Shown here in pieces: positions 24,874 to 34,080 of a stretch of 64,000 nucleotides of DNA; position 1 is the stretch's first letter, and the number at the start of each line of letters is the position of its first letter. The stretch covers positions 1 to 64,000 of the forward strand of contig JAYQVH010000011.1 in NCBI GenBank assembly GCA_038148375.1, given 5' to 3'. The notes under the pieces were generated by a model. The model did not search any database, was not told where the DNA came from, and was given only the letters and a program-made list of their open reading frames with translations. Made by a program: the position numbers and the translations under genes. Origin of the DNA: CAWUEX02 sp038148375 (GTDB taxonomy: Bacteria; Pseudomonadota; Alphaproteobacteria; Rhodospirillales; Rhodospirillaceae).

Positions 24874-26250
24874 CTATTGTTCGCGACTGACGTCGACAAG
24901 CGGCGCGACCGCTCTGGCAATGCCGAGCAGCGTTTCGTCCTCGCCGCGCAACCCGTCGATTTCCAGTCCCGCAGGAAAACCATCGGAACTCAATCCTGCG
25001 GGAATGCTGATGCCCGGACGCCGTCCGTAACTCGCGAACGCGGTGTGAGCGTAATAGAACCAGGAGAACACCGGCGCGCCATCCTTCAACACGGTGTCGT
25101 CCTCGACCAAGGGCAGGGCGATATCAGGCGTGGTCGGGAAACACACCGCGTCGACCTGCGCATCGGTGAGGAGTTTGCGATACGCCGCGTCGTAAGCGTC
25201 GAAAGCAGGTCCGACGGCAAAACGGTAGGCGTCATCGCTGATCTTTTTGGTCAGACGCTCGGCGGTAAACTGTTTCGTTGCCGGTGCGGCGATCCGCTCG
25301 ACGAACTGTTCCAATGAAACATCCGGGGCATGGGCGGCCAGATAGGCACGCATCATGCCGGGAAACTCATAGTCGATCAGATCGGCCGCCGCTGCGCGGC
25401 GCGCGGCATCGAGCGGACGCAGGTTTACCGGAACGAGGGTGACGCCGCCGTCTTCCAGGCGTTTCAGCGCGGCGTCCATCACGCCGGTCACGTGTGCGGA
25501 TGACGCGGCGATCAAATCCTCCGCCACGCCGAGGCGCAGACCCTTGGCCTCGCGCGCGCCAACCGGCTTGGGATCGTTGGCCATCACGCTGTCGAGCAGG
25601 AGAATGCCGTCCAAGGACGCGGCCATCGGACCGGCAGTGTCGACGGTTTGCGACAGCGGCACGATGCCCGCGGCAGCGTAACGCCCAGTGCTCGGGCGGA
25701 AGCCGTAGATGCCGCACAAGGATGCTGGCACACGCACGGAGCCGGCGGTGTCGGTTCCCAAACCGGCAGGGACCAGGCCCGCGGCAATGGCCGCCGCGGT
25801 TCCGCCGGACGATCCGCCGGGGATGCGTGCGGTGTCGAACGGATTGCGCACAGGGCCGAACACTTCGTTGGCGCAGGTACAGCCGGAGGAGAGTTCATGC
25901 AGGTTCGCCTTGCCGGCCAGCAGCGCGCCGGCATCGAACAGGCGCTGCGCGAGCGGAGCATTGGCCGCCGAGATGTTTCCTTTGAGCGCCGGTGTGCCGG
26001 CGCTGGTCGGCAGGGCGGTGGTGTTGATGTTGTCTTTGAGGATCAGCGGCACGCCGTGCAGGGGCCCAACTGCCTTGCCCTGTGCGCGCGCTTTGTCCGC
26101 CGCGTCCGCTGCCGCCAGCAAAGCGTCGCGATCAAACACGGTAAAGGCGTTGAGGTGCGCGTGACCCGCAATCCTATCGGCGAGCGCCTCGCAATACGTG
26201 CGGGAACTGGGATCACCTGTGGCGAGGGCGTTGGCGAGGGATAACATCAC
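24874..26250 (-). CDS. Amidase of the amidase-signature family
   Basis: 458 residues. The amidase-signature catalytic triad is complete: Lys in LILKDNINT near residue 72, the cis-Ser in GGSSGGTAAAIAAG near 146 and the nucleophile Ser in TAGSVRVPAS near 170. The sequence resembles indole-acetamide/mandelamide hydrolase-type amidases. It would hydrolyse a small amide in the cytoplasm; the substrate is unknown. The gene is convergent with queD, only 7 bases apart, and stands alone on its strand. The second codon is also ATG, so the start is certain only to one codon. Confidence 0.9.
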   Translation of the reverse strand: MMLSLANALATGDPSSRTYCEALADRIAGHAHLNAFTVFDRDALLAAADAADKARAQGKAVGPLHGVPLILKDNINTTALPTSAGTPALKGNISAANAPLAQRLFDAGALLAGKANLHELSSGCTCANEVFGPVRNPFDTARIPGGSSGGTAAAIAAGLVPAGLGTDTAGSVRVPASLCGIYGFRPSTGRYAAAGIVPLSQTVDTAGPMAASLDGILLLDSVMANDPKPVGAREAKGLRLGVAEDLIAASSAHVTGVMDAALKRLEDGGVTLVPVNLRPLDAARRAAAADLIDYEFPGMMRAYLAAHAPDVSLEQFVERIAAPATKQFTAERLTKKISDDAYRFAVGPAFDAYDAAYRKLLTDAQVDAVCFPTTPDIALPLVEDDTVLKDGAPVFSWFYYAHTAFASYGRRPGISIPAGLSSDGFPAGLEIDGLRGEDETLLGIARAVAPLVDVSREQ

Positions 26251-26310
26251 GTCGTTTCGTTCGATTAGACCGGCGCGATGATAGCAATTTAGCGCGCGTT
26301 GCTCAGCATG

Positions 26311-27687
26311 TTATGCAAAGCTCTTGCGCGCACCGAAGGCGTTGGCGGCTTCCAGTGTGCGCGACGCCGGAAATGTGCATGTGACCGTCGTGCCTTGCCC
26401 GACCGTGCTTTCGAATTTGATGGTGCCGCCGTGCAGCGTCATGAACTCGCGCGAGATCGCCAGGCCCAGGCCAAACCCGTCATCGGATTTGCGCCGGGTG
26501 AACTGAGATTTGACGAACGGCTTGCCAATGACCTTCAGGTCGTCTTCGGGAATACCGATTCCCGTGTCGGCAACCGTGACGATCACCTCACCGGCTTCAG
26601 ATGTTTTGGCCTTCAATGAAACGCGACCGCCGTCGTTGGTGAACTTCAGCGCGTTGACCATCAAGTTGATCAACACCTGGGTGACCAGCCGTTCGTCCCC
26701 ATACAGATCCGGCACGCCGTCATTGACGGTTTTCTCCAGCAGTATGCCCTGTGCCTCGGGGCGGAATCGGATCTGCTTGAACACGCGGTCTATGAGGTCG
26801 TTCATCTGAATGCGCGCTTCTTCGATATCCACCTTGCCGGCGTCGATGCGGGCGTAGTCCAGAATGTCGTTGATCACGGCGAGGATGTGCAGAGCGCTGT
26901 CGTGAATGTCCTGATTGTACTCGGCGTATTTGGGATTGCCGACCGGGCCCAGCGCCTGATGCCGAACAATGTCGGAAAAGCCTATGATTGCGTTCAGAGG
27001 GGTGCGCAGCTCATGACTCATGTTGGCGAGGAATTGCGTCTTGGCAGCATTGGCCCACTCGGCCTGACGCTGTCTTTCTTCGGAGGCGCGTTTCGTTTCG
27101 GACAATTTGCGAAACGAAATGTTCGATAGCCGCGCGAAAATCCTGGCGACATACGCGACATACATCAGTGCCAGAAGCGCCGAGGTGAAATACGCCATGT
27201 TGTAGCGCTCGGGCGGGATAGACGATGACATATCGAAACCGAGCAACGGTCCGACCGCGATCACCACCAGACTCAGCGCCAGTGCGGTCAGAACGGCAAA
27301 GCGGGCTCCACCGCGTAAATAGTAGTAGGCGAAAATCGGAACGGCGGCGAACCACGGCATCGTTGGTGAGGCGAACCCGCCAAAGACGAACGCGCCGTAC
27401 AACAGAAGACCCTGCGTATACAGCAAGCCGATCAGCGTCATGGTGCGAAGAGAAAAGCCCATAGTCAGGCCGAACGGCAGGCAGACCAGTCCGGCAAGAA
27501 AAAGTGCTATTCCGCCCAGGGGGCCGGTAATCGACGCCCCCGACACGAACGCCGCGATGCACGCCGCCAGGCCCAGTCCGCCGCCCATGCGGCAGAAGGT
27601 GGTGAACCCCTTGTCCGACGCTCCGGTTTGTCCCCGGTCGGTTACGGTCGTCAGCGGAAGACGTAATATGTCAGTCAAGTGCGGCAT
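26311..27687 (-). CDS. Membrane-bound sensor histidine kinase
   Basis: 458 residues from the ATG giving MPHLTDILRL; an in-frame start 31 codons upstream is possible but less likely. About six membrane segments occupy residues 30-190. They are followed by a short coiled coil, the H-box FLANMSHELRTPLNAIIGFSD (His near residue 225), the N-box in NLMVNALKFTND, G1 DTGIGI and G2 GFGLGLAIS. No receiver domain and no response regulator next door, so it is an orphan kinase. The sensory input is probably sensed within or near the membrane. Confidence 0.92.
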   Translation of the reverse strand: MPHLTDILRLPLTTVTDRGQTGASDKGFTTFCRMGGGLGLAACIAAFVSGASITGPLGGIALFLAGLVCLPFGLTMGFSLRTMTLIGLLYTQGLLLYGAFVFGGFASPTMPWFAAVPIFAYYYLRGGARFAVLTALALSLVVIAVGPLLGFDMSSSIPPERYNMAYFTSALLALMYVAYVARIFARLSNISFRKLSETKRASEERQRQAEWANAAKTQFLANMSHELRTPLNAIIGFSDIVRHQALGPVGNPKYAEYNQDIHDSALHILAVINDILDYARIDAGKVDIEEARIQMNDLIDRVFKQIRFRPEAQGILLEKTVNDGVPDLYGDERLVTQVLINLMVNALKFTNDGGRVSLKAKTSEAGEVIVTVADTGIGIPEDDLKVIGKPFVKSQFTRRKSDDGFGLGLAISREFMTLHGGTIKFESTVGQGTTVTCTFPASRTLEAANAFGARKSFA

Positions 27688-28016
27688 GCGCGCTGCGTTA
27701 TGATGAGTATGCCCGGTCCACTCAAGCCAATGGCGCGGGCAGACAGACGCGCATTGGATCTCACTCGTTATCGTATACAAGAGTTACGTTTTATATAGCC
27801 GCTCGGTTGCGCTCCGTCGTCGGTCTAAGGTAATTTTTCGGTTTCGTATCGCAATCAAGTCGCGTTTTATTTTGTGCAAAGCTGTGCGCGGCACGGGCAG
27901 GAGTTGCACCGCTCATGCTCTGCACTCACCACGGGATTGCCACAAGCGCCGCAGCCTTTTAGACAGTGGCCACCACATCGGCTTCGAGCCACGTTCAGGG
28001 ATAGGGAGTTTCACGC

Positions 28017-28877
28017 ATGTATCTCGTCACCGGCGGCACCGGAAAGACCGGCAGCCAAACCATTCACCATCTGCTCGCCAAGGGTGCGCCTGTGCGCGCC
28101 TTCGTTCGCAACGAAGAAAAAGCCGCTCCGCTGAAAGAGAAGGGCGCCGAACTGTTCATCGGCGATATCGGCGACGCCGATGCCGTGGCCAAGGCGATGG
28201 ACGGCGTCGAGAAGGTCATGTTGACCCTGCCGAACGGCCCCAACGAAGAGAAATTCGAGTTGGGTGTTCTCGAAGCAGCCAAAGCCGCGGGCGTCAAACA
28301 CTTGGTCTATCTGTCCTCGACGGAATCAAATCCGGAGAACACCCGCCGCATTCCGCAGGTGCATGTGCGCGTCTCGCAAGCGGTGAAAGACTCCGGCGTG
28401 CCCTGGACGGTGATGCGCCCGAACTTCTTCATGCAGAATATTCTCGCCTTCGCGCGCACCGTGAAGCCGGAAAGCTGGTTCACCTTCCCGGCCGGCGATG
28501 GCACGGCGGCGATGTGCGATGTCCGCGATGTCGGCGAAGTCGCGGCGATCCTGCTCACCGAAAGTGACAAGCACATCGGCCAGCAGTACGACCTCACCGG
28601 GCCCGACATTCTGTCGATGCACGACGTCGCGCGCCTGCTGTCGGAAGAACTCGGCCGTGAGATCACCTACAAGCCGCAGTCATTGGAAGATTTCCACGCT
28701 GTGCTCTCCAAGGTGCTGCCGAGCGAATGGCACATCGACGGTGTCGTCGAGCTGATGGAAGAAATGCAGAATACGGGTGGTCTCAACTACACCACCGAAA
28801 CCATGGGCGAAATCCTCGGCCGCCCGCCGTGCTCGCTCAAGCAGTTCATCCACGAACACCGCGCGGCGTTTGAGTAA
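28017..28877 (+). CDS. NmrA-like SDR (NAD(P)H-binding)
   Basis: 286 residues. The Rossmann motif GGTGKTG lies at the very N-terminus, followed by VRAFVRNEEKA, GDIGDADAV and VKHLVYLSST, and then MRPNFFMQN near 140. This matches NmrA/azoreductase-type SDRs such as the quinone reductase 2 group. No signal peptide, unlike the related proteins at 1997 and 2779. It ends 3 bases from the convergent cytochrome c gene. An upstream 230-base region contains no recognisable gene. Confidence 0.85.
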   Translation: MYLVTGGTGKTGSQTIHHLLAKGAPVRAFVRNEEKAAPLKEKGAELFIGDIGDADAVAKAMDGVEKVMLTLPNGPNEEKFELGVLEAAKAAGVKHLVYLSSTESNPENTRRIPQVHVRVSQAVKDSGVPWTVMRPNFFMQNILAFARTVKPESWFTFPAGDGTAAMCDVRDVGEVAAILLTESDKHIGQQYDLTGPDILSMHDVARLLSEELGREITYKPQSLEDFHAVLSKVLPSEWHIDGVVELMEEMQNTGGLNYTTETMGEILGRPPCSLKQFIHEHRAAFE

Positions 28878-28880
28878 CAC

Positions 28881-29285
28881 TTACTGATTGGCCGGATCGG
28901 TCCGGATTTTCAGATAGGCGATCAGGTCATCGAGGCGATGCGGCCGCTGCAGCGAGTGGCCGTTCTTGCGAGAGCCGGGAATAAAACCGACCGGGTCGGA
29001 TATCCACGCCTTGATGGTCTCGCCGGTCCAGATGATGCGGGACTCTTTGATAGCGTCTGAGTAGGCGTAGCCTGGAACCGTGCCTGCCTCGCGCCCGAAC
29101 ACACCGATCAGGGTCGGGCCCCGGCGCGGCGGATTGTCGAGAAACGAATGGCAACGCGCGCATTCCCGGAATGCCATCCGGCCGCGCTCGACATCCGGCT
29201 GATAGCCGTCGTCTTGCGCTGCGGCGAACGATGTCAGGCCGGCTGCCAGGAGCGCCGCACACAAATATGGCACCTGCTTCAACAT
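28881..29285 (-). CDS. Cytochrome c-like protein lacking the expected axial Met
   Basis: 134 residues with a signal peptide (KQVPYLCAALLAAGLTSFAAA). A single heme motif CARCH lies near residue 42, followed by RRGPTLIGVFGREAGTVPGY and IIWTGETIKAWISDP. The stretch GFIPGSRKNGHSLQRPHRL corresponds to the PGxKMxFAG region that usually supplies the axial Met, but no Met is present. A Lys sits where the Met is expected (AAG against ATG, one base). Either the ligand is replaced by Lys or His, or this is a sequence error. Periplasmic electron carrier by family. Confidence 0.8.
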   Translation of the reverse strand: MLKQVPYLCAALLAAGLTSFAAAQDDGYQPDVERGRMAFRECARCHSFLDNPPRRGPTLIGVFGREAGTVPGYAYSDAIKESRIIWTGETIKAWISDPVGFIPGSRKNGHSLQRPHRLDDLIAYLKIRTDPANQ

Positions 29286-29764
29286 GATGCGCAGACCCTG
29301 CCACGCAGCGCGCGCGTGCGCTTTGATCTAGGTTAAATACGCGCACTGCACCGCACGCGGGAACGAGAAAATTTCTTTCAAAAATTCGCACGGAATGCAC
29401 CCGCGAGTTTGCTTGACGCGGCGTCGCCACAGGATCAGCATTGAAGACGTGGAAAGACGCGAACAGGAGCTCAAGTTAGGGCCTTCGCGTCGTCCTCGGC
29501 GGGCCATACCCAATGGTGGCAAATGGCCGATCGGATATGGAGGGTGCGTAAAAACCATGACTCCGCCTGACCAGCTTGCCTGACATTGCGTCGGCTCACC
29601 GGTTTCGCGCCGGGTGAGTGCTGCGCCTTTAAATCTGAGACACTATTCGTTCGCATATCTTTGCGAACGCGGAGTTCCATGATCCTCCGCCTCTGAGGCC
29701 CCGTCCGGGTCGGCGCTTTGGCGCTGCTCGCGGCGGGGTTCTCTGTTTTGGCGATTGACTGCGG
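29286..29764. other. 479-base intergenic region, structured, no gene recognised
   Basis: Between the cytochrome c start and the DUF1330 stop. Short open frames exist on both strands, but none is recognised. The minus-strand one at 29471-29680 has GGAGG before its ATG, so it is noted only as a weak candidate. A perfect 8-bp inverted repeat CGTTCGCA / TGCGAACG lies at 29648-29669. At 29694-29740 an imperfect GC-rich stem (GGCCCCG ... CGGGGTT) encloses a smaller GCGC-TTTG-GCGC hairpin. A small RNA or terminator is possible, but no family was recognised. Confidence 0.4.
29648..29669. promoter_or_regulatory. Perfect 8-bp inverted repeat with 6-base loop
   Basis: CGTTCGCA, TATCTT, TGCGAACG. No T-run follows on either side, so an operator or RNA hairpin is more likely than a terminator. 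Confidence 0.4.
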
Positions 29765-30073
29765 TTACGGCCGTGCGCGCGGTTCGTCGAGCGTTTCGAT
29801 CGCCACCAGGCGCGAGTCTGCGCTTTTCCAGCGGATCTTGCGCAGCTCCGTGTATTCCTCTGAGTCATAGAACGCGTCGATGGCGGCCATGTCCGGAAAC
29901 TCGATGATCACCGTGCGCCGCGGCTGCCAGTCGCCTTCCAGCACCTTGGTCTTGCCGCCGAGCGAGACATAACGTCCACCGAACTTATTGACGATGTCCG
30001 GGTTGGCGGTGCGGTACGCGGTGTAGGTGTCGGCGTCCTTGACGTCGATGTCGGCGATCAGGAAGGCGGGCAT
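29765..30073 (-). CDS. DUF1330 protein
   Basis: 102 residues matching the DUF1330 family, a dimeric ferredoxin-like alpha/beta barrel fold: the start MPAFLIADIDVKDADTYTAY, then GGRYVSLGGKTKVLEGDW, RRTVIIEFPDMAAIDAFYDS and EEYTELRKIR. No signal peptide. The family function is not established. It stands 64 bases upstream of the CPA1 antiporter stop on the same strand, so it may be an outlying member of the same transcript, but the gene order reads antiporter first. Confidence 0.85.
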   Translation of the reverse strand: MPAFLIADIDVKDADTYTAYRTANPDIVNKFGGRYVSLGGKTKVLEGDWQPRRTVIIEFPDMAAIDAFYDSEEYTELRKIRWKSADSRLVAIETLDEPRARP

Positions 30074-30137
30074 GGCATGTCCTTGGTCAAATGGCGGTAT
30101 GGGCCACTCTTACCATGTCCGGGGCGTGCGGGGCGCG

Positions 30138-32618
30138 CTATTTGAGCCGGTCGGCGGCGATCTCATAAACATGCTCGCTGATCGCCGCGTTCTCTTCGAG
30201 CAAGCGGTCGAAGTCCCTTTTGCGCAGGATCAGCAGGTCGCAGAAGCCGTTGGCGACAACGTCGGCGTTTCGCGGCTGAGCACGCAGCAGGGATAACTCG
30301 CCGAAGTAGTCACCGTTATTGAGCTGAACATCGCCCTGGTCGAGTTTCACCTCCAATGTGCCGGAGGAAATGAAATACATTTCGTGCCCTGTGTCGCCTT
30401 TGTGGCAGATCATTTCGCCTGGGATGGCGAGGCGCGGTTTAAGCATCGACGCGATCTCCGCCTTGTCGGTTTCCGACAGGTCGGTGAACAGCGGCACGCG
30501 GCCGACCAACTCCAGCGGCCGCAATCCGATGTCGAGGGGCGGGCGGCGCTCGAACTTCCGGCTGGTGTGGGCGAGGTGATCTTCAAGTGCGCGATAGATT
30601 TCCGGCGAGACCAATCCGTCGCGTTCCATTTGGTCGTAATCTTCCGCCTCCACCCGGACGGCGACCTGACCGAGTGAGCGTTCCTCCATGCGCTTGGCGT
30701 AATCCGGATACTGATTATTAAGGGCATCGAGCGCGAAGGCGACATGCCGCAGCCGCTCGGCGAGGATGGAGTCAATCGCCGCCACGGTCTCCGGTCCGCC
30801 GATCATGCCTTCCAGGCGGGGGACGTAGGTGGACCGCAAATCTTCGATGGTGGCGTGGCAGGCCCGTAGCGTTTCGAAGCGCTCGGCCAGCGATGCGCTG
30901 AGCCAGGCACCGAGCCCGAGGCGGCGGTGCACGGCCAGCGCCAGCAGGAACGTATTCGGAAACCGAGTGATCGAGGCGGCCGGCGTGGCGTAGGCGTCGG
31001 GCCCGTCATGACGCAGTGCATCGTTCATGTCCTCGACGCAGCGCAATAAGGTTTGTGCCGAGCGCGCCGAGAGAAATCCTTCACGGTACAGATCTAGATA
31101 GATCTGTTTTTCGTGTGCCGTGATTGTCGAAAGGCCGACCTTGAGCCAATCGGCGTCGGAGAGATCGCCAGCATCCCCGATGTCCTGTTTGAGCAAATGA
31201 ATCCGGGCGTCATATTCGCGCTGCAACGGCTTGACGATGGCGTCTTTGACCCGATGGTCGCGTGCGAATTCCGTGATCTGCTGGCGGACATCGCTGATGG
31301 CGCGGATCATCGCCCGGTTTTGCACACCGCGGTCGGCCGCGGGCAGAGCATCCAAGCCGAAATAACTCATGACGTACCGGATGGTGGTGGCATTGATGAA
31401 CAGCGTGAACAGGACCAGGCCGGTGACCAGGGTGAGGATGAAGTTCTGAGTGTCTGCGGCGACATTGGCGTTTTCCGCAATGGCCAGGGCGAGCGCTAGA
31501 GACACCGCGCCGCGCAGTCCGCCCCACAGCATCACGGCCTGATAGCCGCGGGTGATGTCGACTTTCCGGCCGATCCATTTCAGACTCGGCAGCAGGCCGT
31601 AGATCAACACGGCGCGGGCCGCGGTGGCGGCCGCGATCACGCCGGCGAGGGCCCACAACGCGGTGATCGATGCGTCGGCGAGTATCGCCGGCACCGCAAT
31701 CCCGACCATGATGAAGATCAGGCTGTTGGCCCAGAAACCGATGTTCTCCCACGTCTCGGTCAGGGTCGCCCAGCTGCCGCCGGAAATGCGTGTGCGGCCA
31801 ATGGACCCGAGCACCAGTCCGGCGGTCAATGTCGCCATCACGCCGGAGACATGGAGAAAGTGCTCGGCGACGACGAACGCGATGTAGGCCAGCGCAATGG
31901 TCAGTGTCACTTCGACGATGGTCTGCTGACGCAGGTGCCCGACCAGCCAGCACATGGCCCGCGCGAGGATGTAGCCGACCGCCGCGCCGCCCAAGAACAC
32001 TTCCAGGAATGACAACACGCCGCTGAGCGGCGTTGCCTGGGTCAAGCCCAACAGCATCGCCAGCAGGATGTTGTAGATAACGATCGACGTTGCGTCGTTA
32101 AACAGACTTTCGCCTTCGACCAGAATTCCGAGCCGGCGCGGCGCGGCAAGTTCCTTGAAGATGGCCACCACGGCGACGGGGTCCGTGGCTGACACGATCG
32201 CGCCAAGCAGCAGACAGGCGATCAAGGCCGTGCCTGTTAGAAGATGCATGGTCCCGCCGACGATGACGGTCGAGATAGCAACGCCGACGATGGCGAGGGC
32301 GGATTCGAATATCAGCACCGGCAGAAAAACGAACAGGATCACTTCGGAGGTGACGGTGAAACTGCCAAGCGCGAGCAGTATTTCCCCGGCGATGGGTATG
32401 CCTTCGATCGGCGAGCCGCCGTTATGGGCTCCGGTACCTGAACTGCCGCCTAAACTGCCATTGAGACCGGTGGCCGCAATCACCAGTCCGATAATGATCC
32501 CCGCCGCCGTGACGATCACCGTGTAGGGAATATTCAGCCGGCGCGACAGCGGCAGCATCAGCACTGCGATGGACAGGAGTCCGAACAACCCGATAACAGA
32601 GAGATAGATGTCGTGCAC
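30138..32618 (-). CDS. CPA1-type cation:proton antiporter with C-terminal cyclic-nucleotide-binding domain
   Basis: 826 residues. Residues about 1-415 form a Na+/H+ exchanger of the NhaP/SOS1 type: ATDPVAVVAIFKEL near 145 with the transport Asp, and LVEGESLFNDATSIV near 167. A soluble helical region follows (about 420-690). The last 120 residues are a CNB domain: PLFTDLSETDKAEIASML, YFISSGTLEVK, and the phosphate-binding cassette FGELSLLRAQPRNADVV with both Glu and Arg, so cAMP or cGMP binding is plausible. An inverted repeat and an AT-rich region lie upstream. Inner membrane; ion and nucleotide not known. Confidence 0.9.
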   Translation of the reverse strand: MHDIYLSVIGLFGLLSIAVLMLPLSRRLNIPYTVIVTAAGIIIGLVIAATGLNGSLGGSSGTGAHNGGSPIEGIPIAGEILLALGSFTVTSEVILFVFLPVLIFESALAIVGVAISTVIVGGTMHLLTGTALIACLLLGAIVSATDPVAVVAIFKELAAPRRLGILVEGESLFNDATSIVIYNILLAMLLGLTQATPLSGVLSFLEVFLGGAAVGYILARAMCWLVGHLRQQTIVEVTLTIALAYIAFVVAEHFLHVSGVMATLTAGLVLGSIGRTRISGGSWATLTETWENIGFWANSLIFIMVGIAVPAILADASITALWALAGVIAAATAARAVLIYGLLPSLKWIGRKVDITRGYQAVMLWGGLRGAVSLALALAIAENANVAADTQNFILTLVTGLVLFTLFINATTIRYVMSYFGLDALPAADRGVQNRAMIRAISDVRQQITEFARDHRVKDAIVKPLQREYDARIHLLKQDIGDAGDLSDADWLKVGLSTITAHEKQIYLDLYREGFLSARSAQTLLRCVEDMNDALRHDGPDAYATPAASITRFPNTFLLALAVHRRLGLGAWLSASLAERFETLRACHATIEDLRSTYVPRLEGMIGGPETVAAIDSILAERLRHVAFALDALNNQYPDYAKRMEERSLGQVAVRVEAEDYDQMERDGLVSPEIYRALEDHLAHTSRKFERRPPLDIGLRPLELVGRVPLFTDLSETDKAEIASMLKPRLAIPGEMICHKGDTGHEMYFISSGTLEVKLDQGDVQLNNGDYFGELSLLRAQPRNADVVANGFCDLLILRKRDFDRLLEENAAISEHVYEIAADRLK

Positions 32619-32731
32619 GGCCAGCCCCTCAACCGGCCCAGGACCTCTCGTTAGCCTGACCGGCCCATCACCCTCGCATTCCTGCGCCGCCGTGTTGTTG
32701 ATTTAGTTCAAGACGCTCGCCTGGCGCGATT

Positions 32732-32750
32732 GTCACCATCCAGTGGTGAC
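32732..32750. promoter_or_regulatory. Perfect 7-bp inverted repeat upstream of the antiporter gene
   Basis: GTCACCA, TCCAG, TGGTGAC, about 115 bases before the antiporter ATG (minus strand). It lies in the 264-base region between the MDR reductase stop and the antiporter start, next to an AT-rich tract (32772-32812) that could hold the promoter. Operator by position only. Confidence 0.4.
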
Positions 32751-32756
32751 GCCAGT

Positions 32757-32849
32757 GCGTGCATGGGCTCGAATGTATAGAATTTAACCCATTGTTTTTA
32801 TTATATTAATTAGCCGTCTTGCGGTTTACGGGCCGCGTGCATGGGCTCG
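32757..32849. repeat. 15-bp direct repeat, two copies 78 bases apart
   Basis: GCGTGCATGGGCTCG occurs at 32757-32771 and again at 32835-32849, with an AT-rich stretch between them, in the promoter region of the antiporter gene. Exact copies of this length so close together are unlikely to be chance and may be binding sites or a short duplication. Confidence 0.6.
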
Positions 32850-32882
32850 TTCCCCGCTGACTTGCCGCCGGAAGATTCTCCG

Positions 32883-33911
32883 TCAGGAGACCTTCACCAC
32901 CCACTTGCCGATGTTCTTGCCGCCGAGCAGGCCGATGAACGCTTCCGGCGCGGCGTCGAGGCCGTCGAACACCTTGAGTTCGTACTGCAGCGCTTCGTCC
33001 TTGACCAGATCGGCCAGGGTCTTGCGCGCGTCGGCGTACTCGTCGACATGATTGTGCACCGAAAACTGCCCGGCGAACTGCTCGGACTGCTTCCAGCCTG
33101 TCTTGTTGTAGTTCGCGATGATGCCGCAGCGCGTCACCCGGCCTTTGGGCGAGAGCTGCTTCTTGATGATCTCGGCGATGTCGCCGCCGGTGTTGTCGAA
33201 GAAGTAGTCGACCCCATCCGGGCAGGCTTCCTTGATCGCCGCGCCGAGGTCCTCGGTTGTCTTGTAGTTGATCGCGACGTCGAACCCGAGCTCATTCGTC
33301 AGGTAGTCGCACTTCTCGTCCGTGCTGGTTACGCCGACCACCCAGGCATCACACAACAGGGCCAGTTGCCCGACCAGGGAGCCGACCATGCCCGCCGCGC
33401 TGGTGATGACCATGCTTTCTTCCTGATCCAGCTTACCCTCGTGCTTGAGCGCCAGGATCGCGGTCAGACCAGGGGCGCCCAAAGGTCCGATGAAATGCAC
33501 CGGATCGTTGACCAGCGACATGTCGCAGATGGCAACGCCTTCCGGATTGTTCGTCGGATGAGGTTCGCCAGTGGTGACCACATAGTTCTGCCAGCCGAGG
33601 AACCCTTCGACGACATCGCCTGTCTTGTATTTCTCATTGTTGGACTTGACCACGACGCCGAGGATCGTGCCGGGCATGACCTTGCCGATGTCGGTCATCG
33701 CGCCGTGCGGGCGCATGTCTTTGTTGTCGTCGGTCGTTGGGTTCATCATCAGGCGCAGGCGCGGTTCCAGTCCGATGTACAGCGTGCGGATGAGCATCTC
33801 ATTTTCGCCCGGCTCCGGGATCGGTCCTTCTTCGATGCGGAAGTCGGACGGCTTCGGCATGCCGTCGGGATAGGCGTTGAGGACGATCTTTCTATGTACG
33901 GTCTGGGTCAT
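32883..33911 (-). CDS. MDR-family NADP-dependent oxidoreductase
   Basis: 342 residues. It matches prostaglandin/leukotriene reductase-like (PTGR, curcumin reductase-like) medium-chain reductases without zinc: LIRTLYIGLEPRLRLMMNP near 43, GPLGAPGLTAILAL near 142, and AAGMVGSLVGQLALL near 171 as the NADP-binding segment. LSPKGRVTRCGIIANYN and NIGKWVVKVS follow at the end. It would reduce activated double bonds in the cytoplasm. A stand-alone gene, divergent from the amine oxidases at 34081. Confidence 0.9.
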   Translation of the reverse strand: MTQTVHRKIVLNAYPDGMPKPSDFRIEEGPIPEPGENEMLIRTLYIGLEPRLRLMMNPTTDDNKDMRPHGAMTDIGKVMPGTILGVVVKSNNEKYKTGDVVEGFLGWQNYVVTTGEPHPTNNPEGVAICDMSLVNDPVHFIGPLGAPGLTAILALKHEGKLDQEESMVITSAAGMVGSLVGQLALLCDAWVVGVTSTDEKCDYLTNELGFDVAINYKTTEDLGAAIKEACPDGVDYFFDNTGGDIAEIIKKQLSPKGRVTRCGIIANYNKTGWKQSEQFAGQFSVHNHVDEYADARKTLADLVKDEALQYELKVFDGLDAAPEAFIGLLGGKNIGKWVVKVS

Positions 33912-34080
33912 GGAATCTGCCTTGCGAGCCGAGGTGAGAGAATCGGGCTATCGAAGAGGGGCATCCTACCGCAGCGCGGTCATGGGGCAACCCACGGTTT
34001 CCGGCGGAATTCTGCCCCTTTACGGTGCGACCCCTCTGGCCGCACACTGACATCAGAATTTCCGCAGGGGACTCCGCCAC

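Noticed and set aside
29471..29680. Minus-strand open frame of 69 codons with GGAGG before its ATG
   Set aside because: No recognisable motif, and the beginning of the frame coincides with an inverted repeat. It is left as a weak candidate only.
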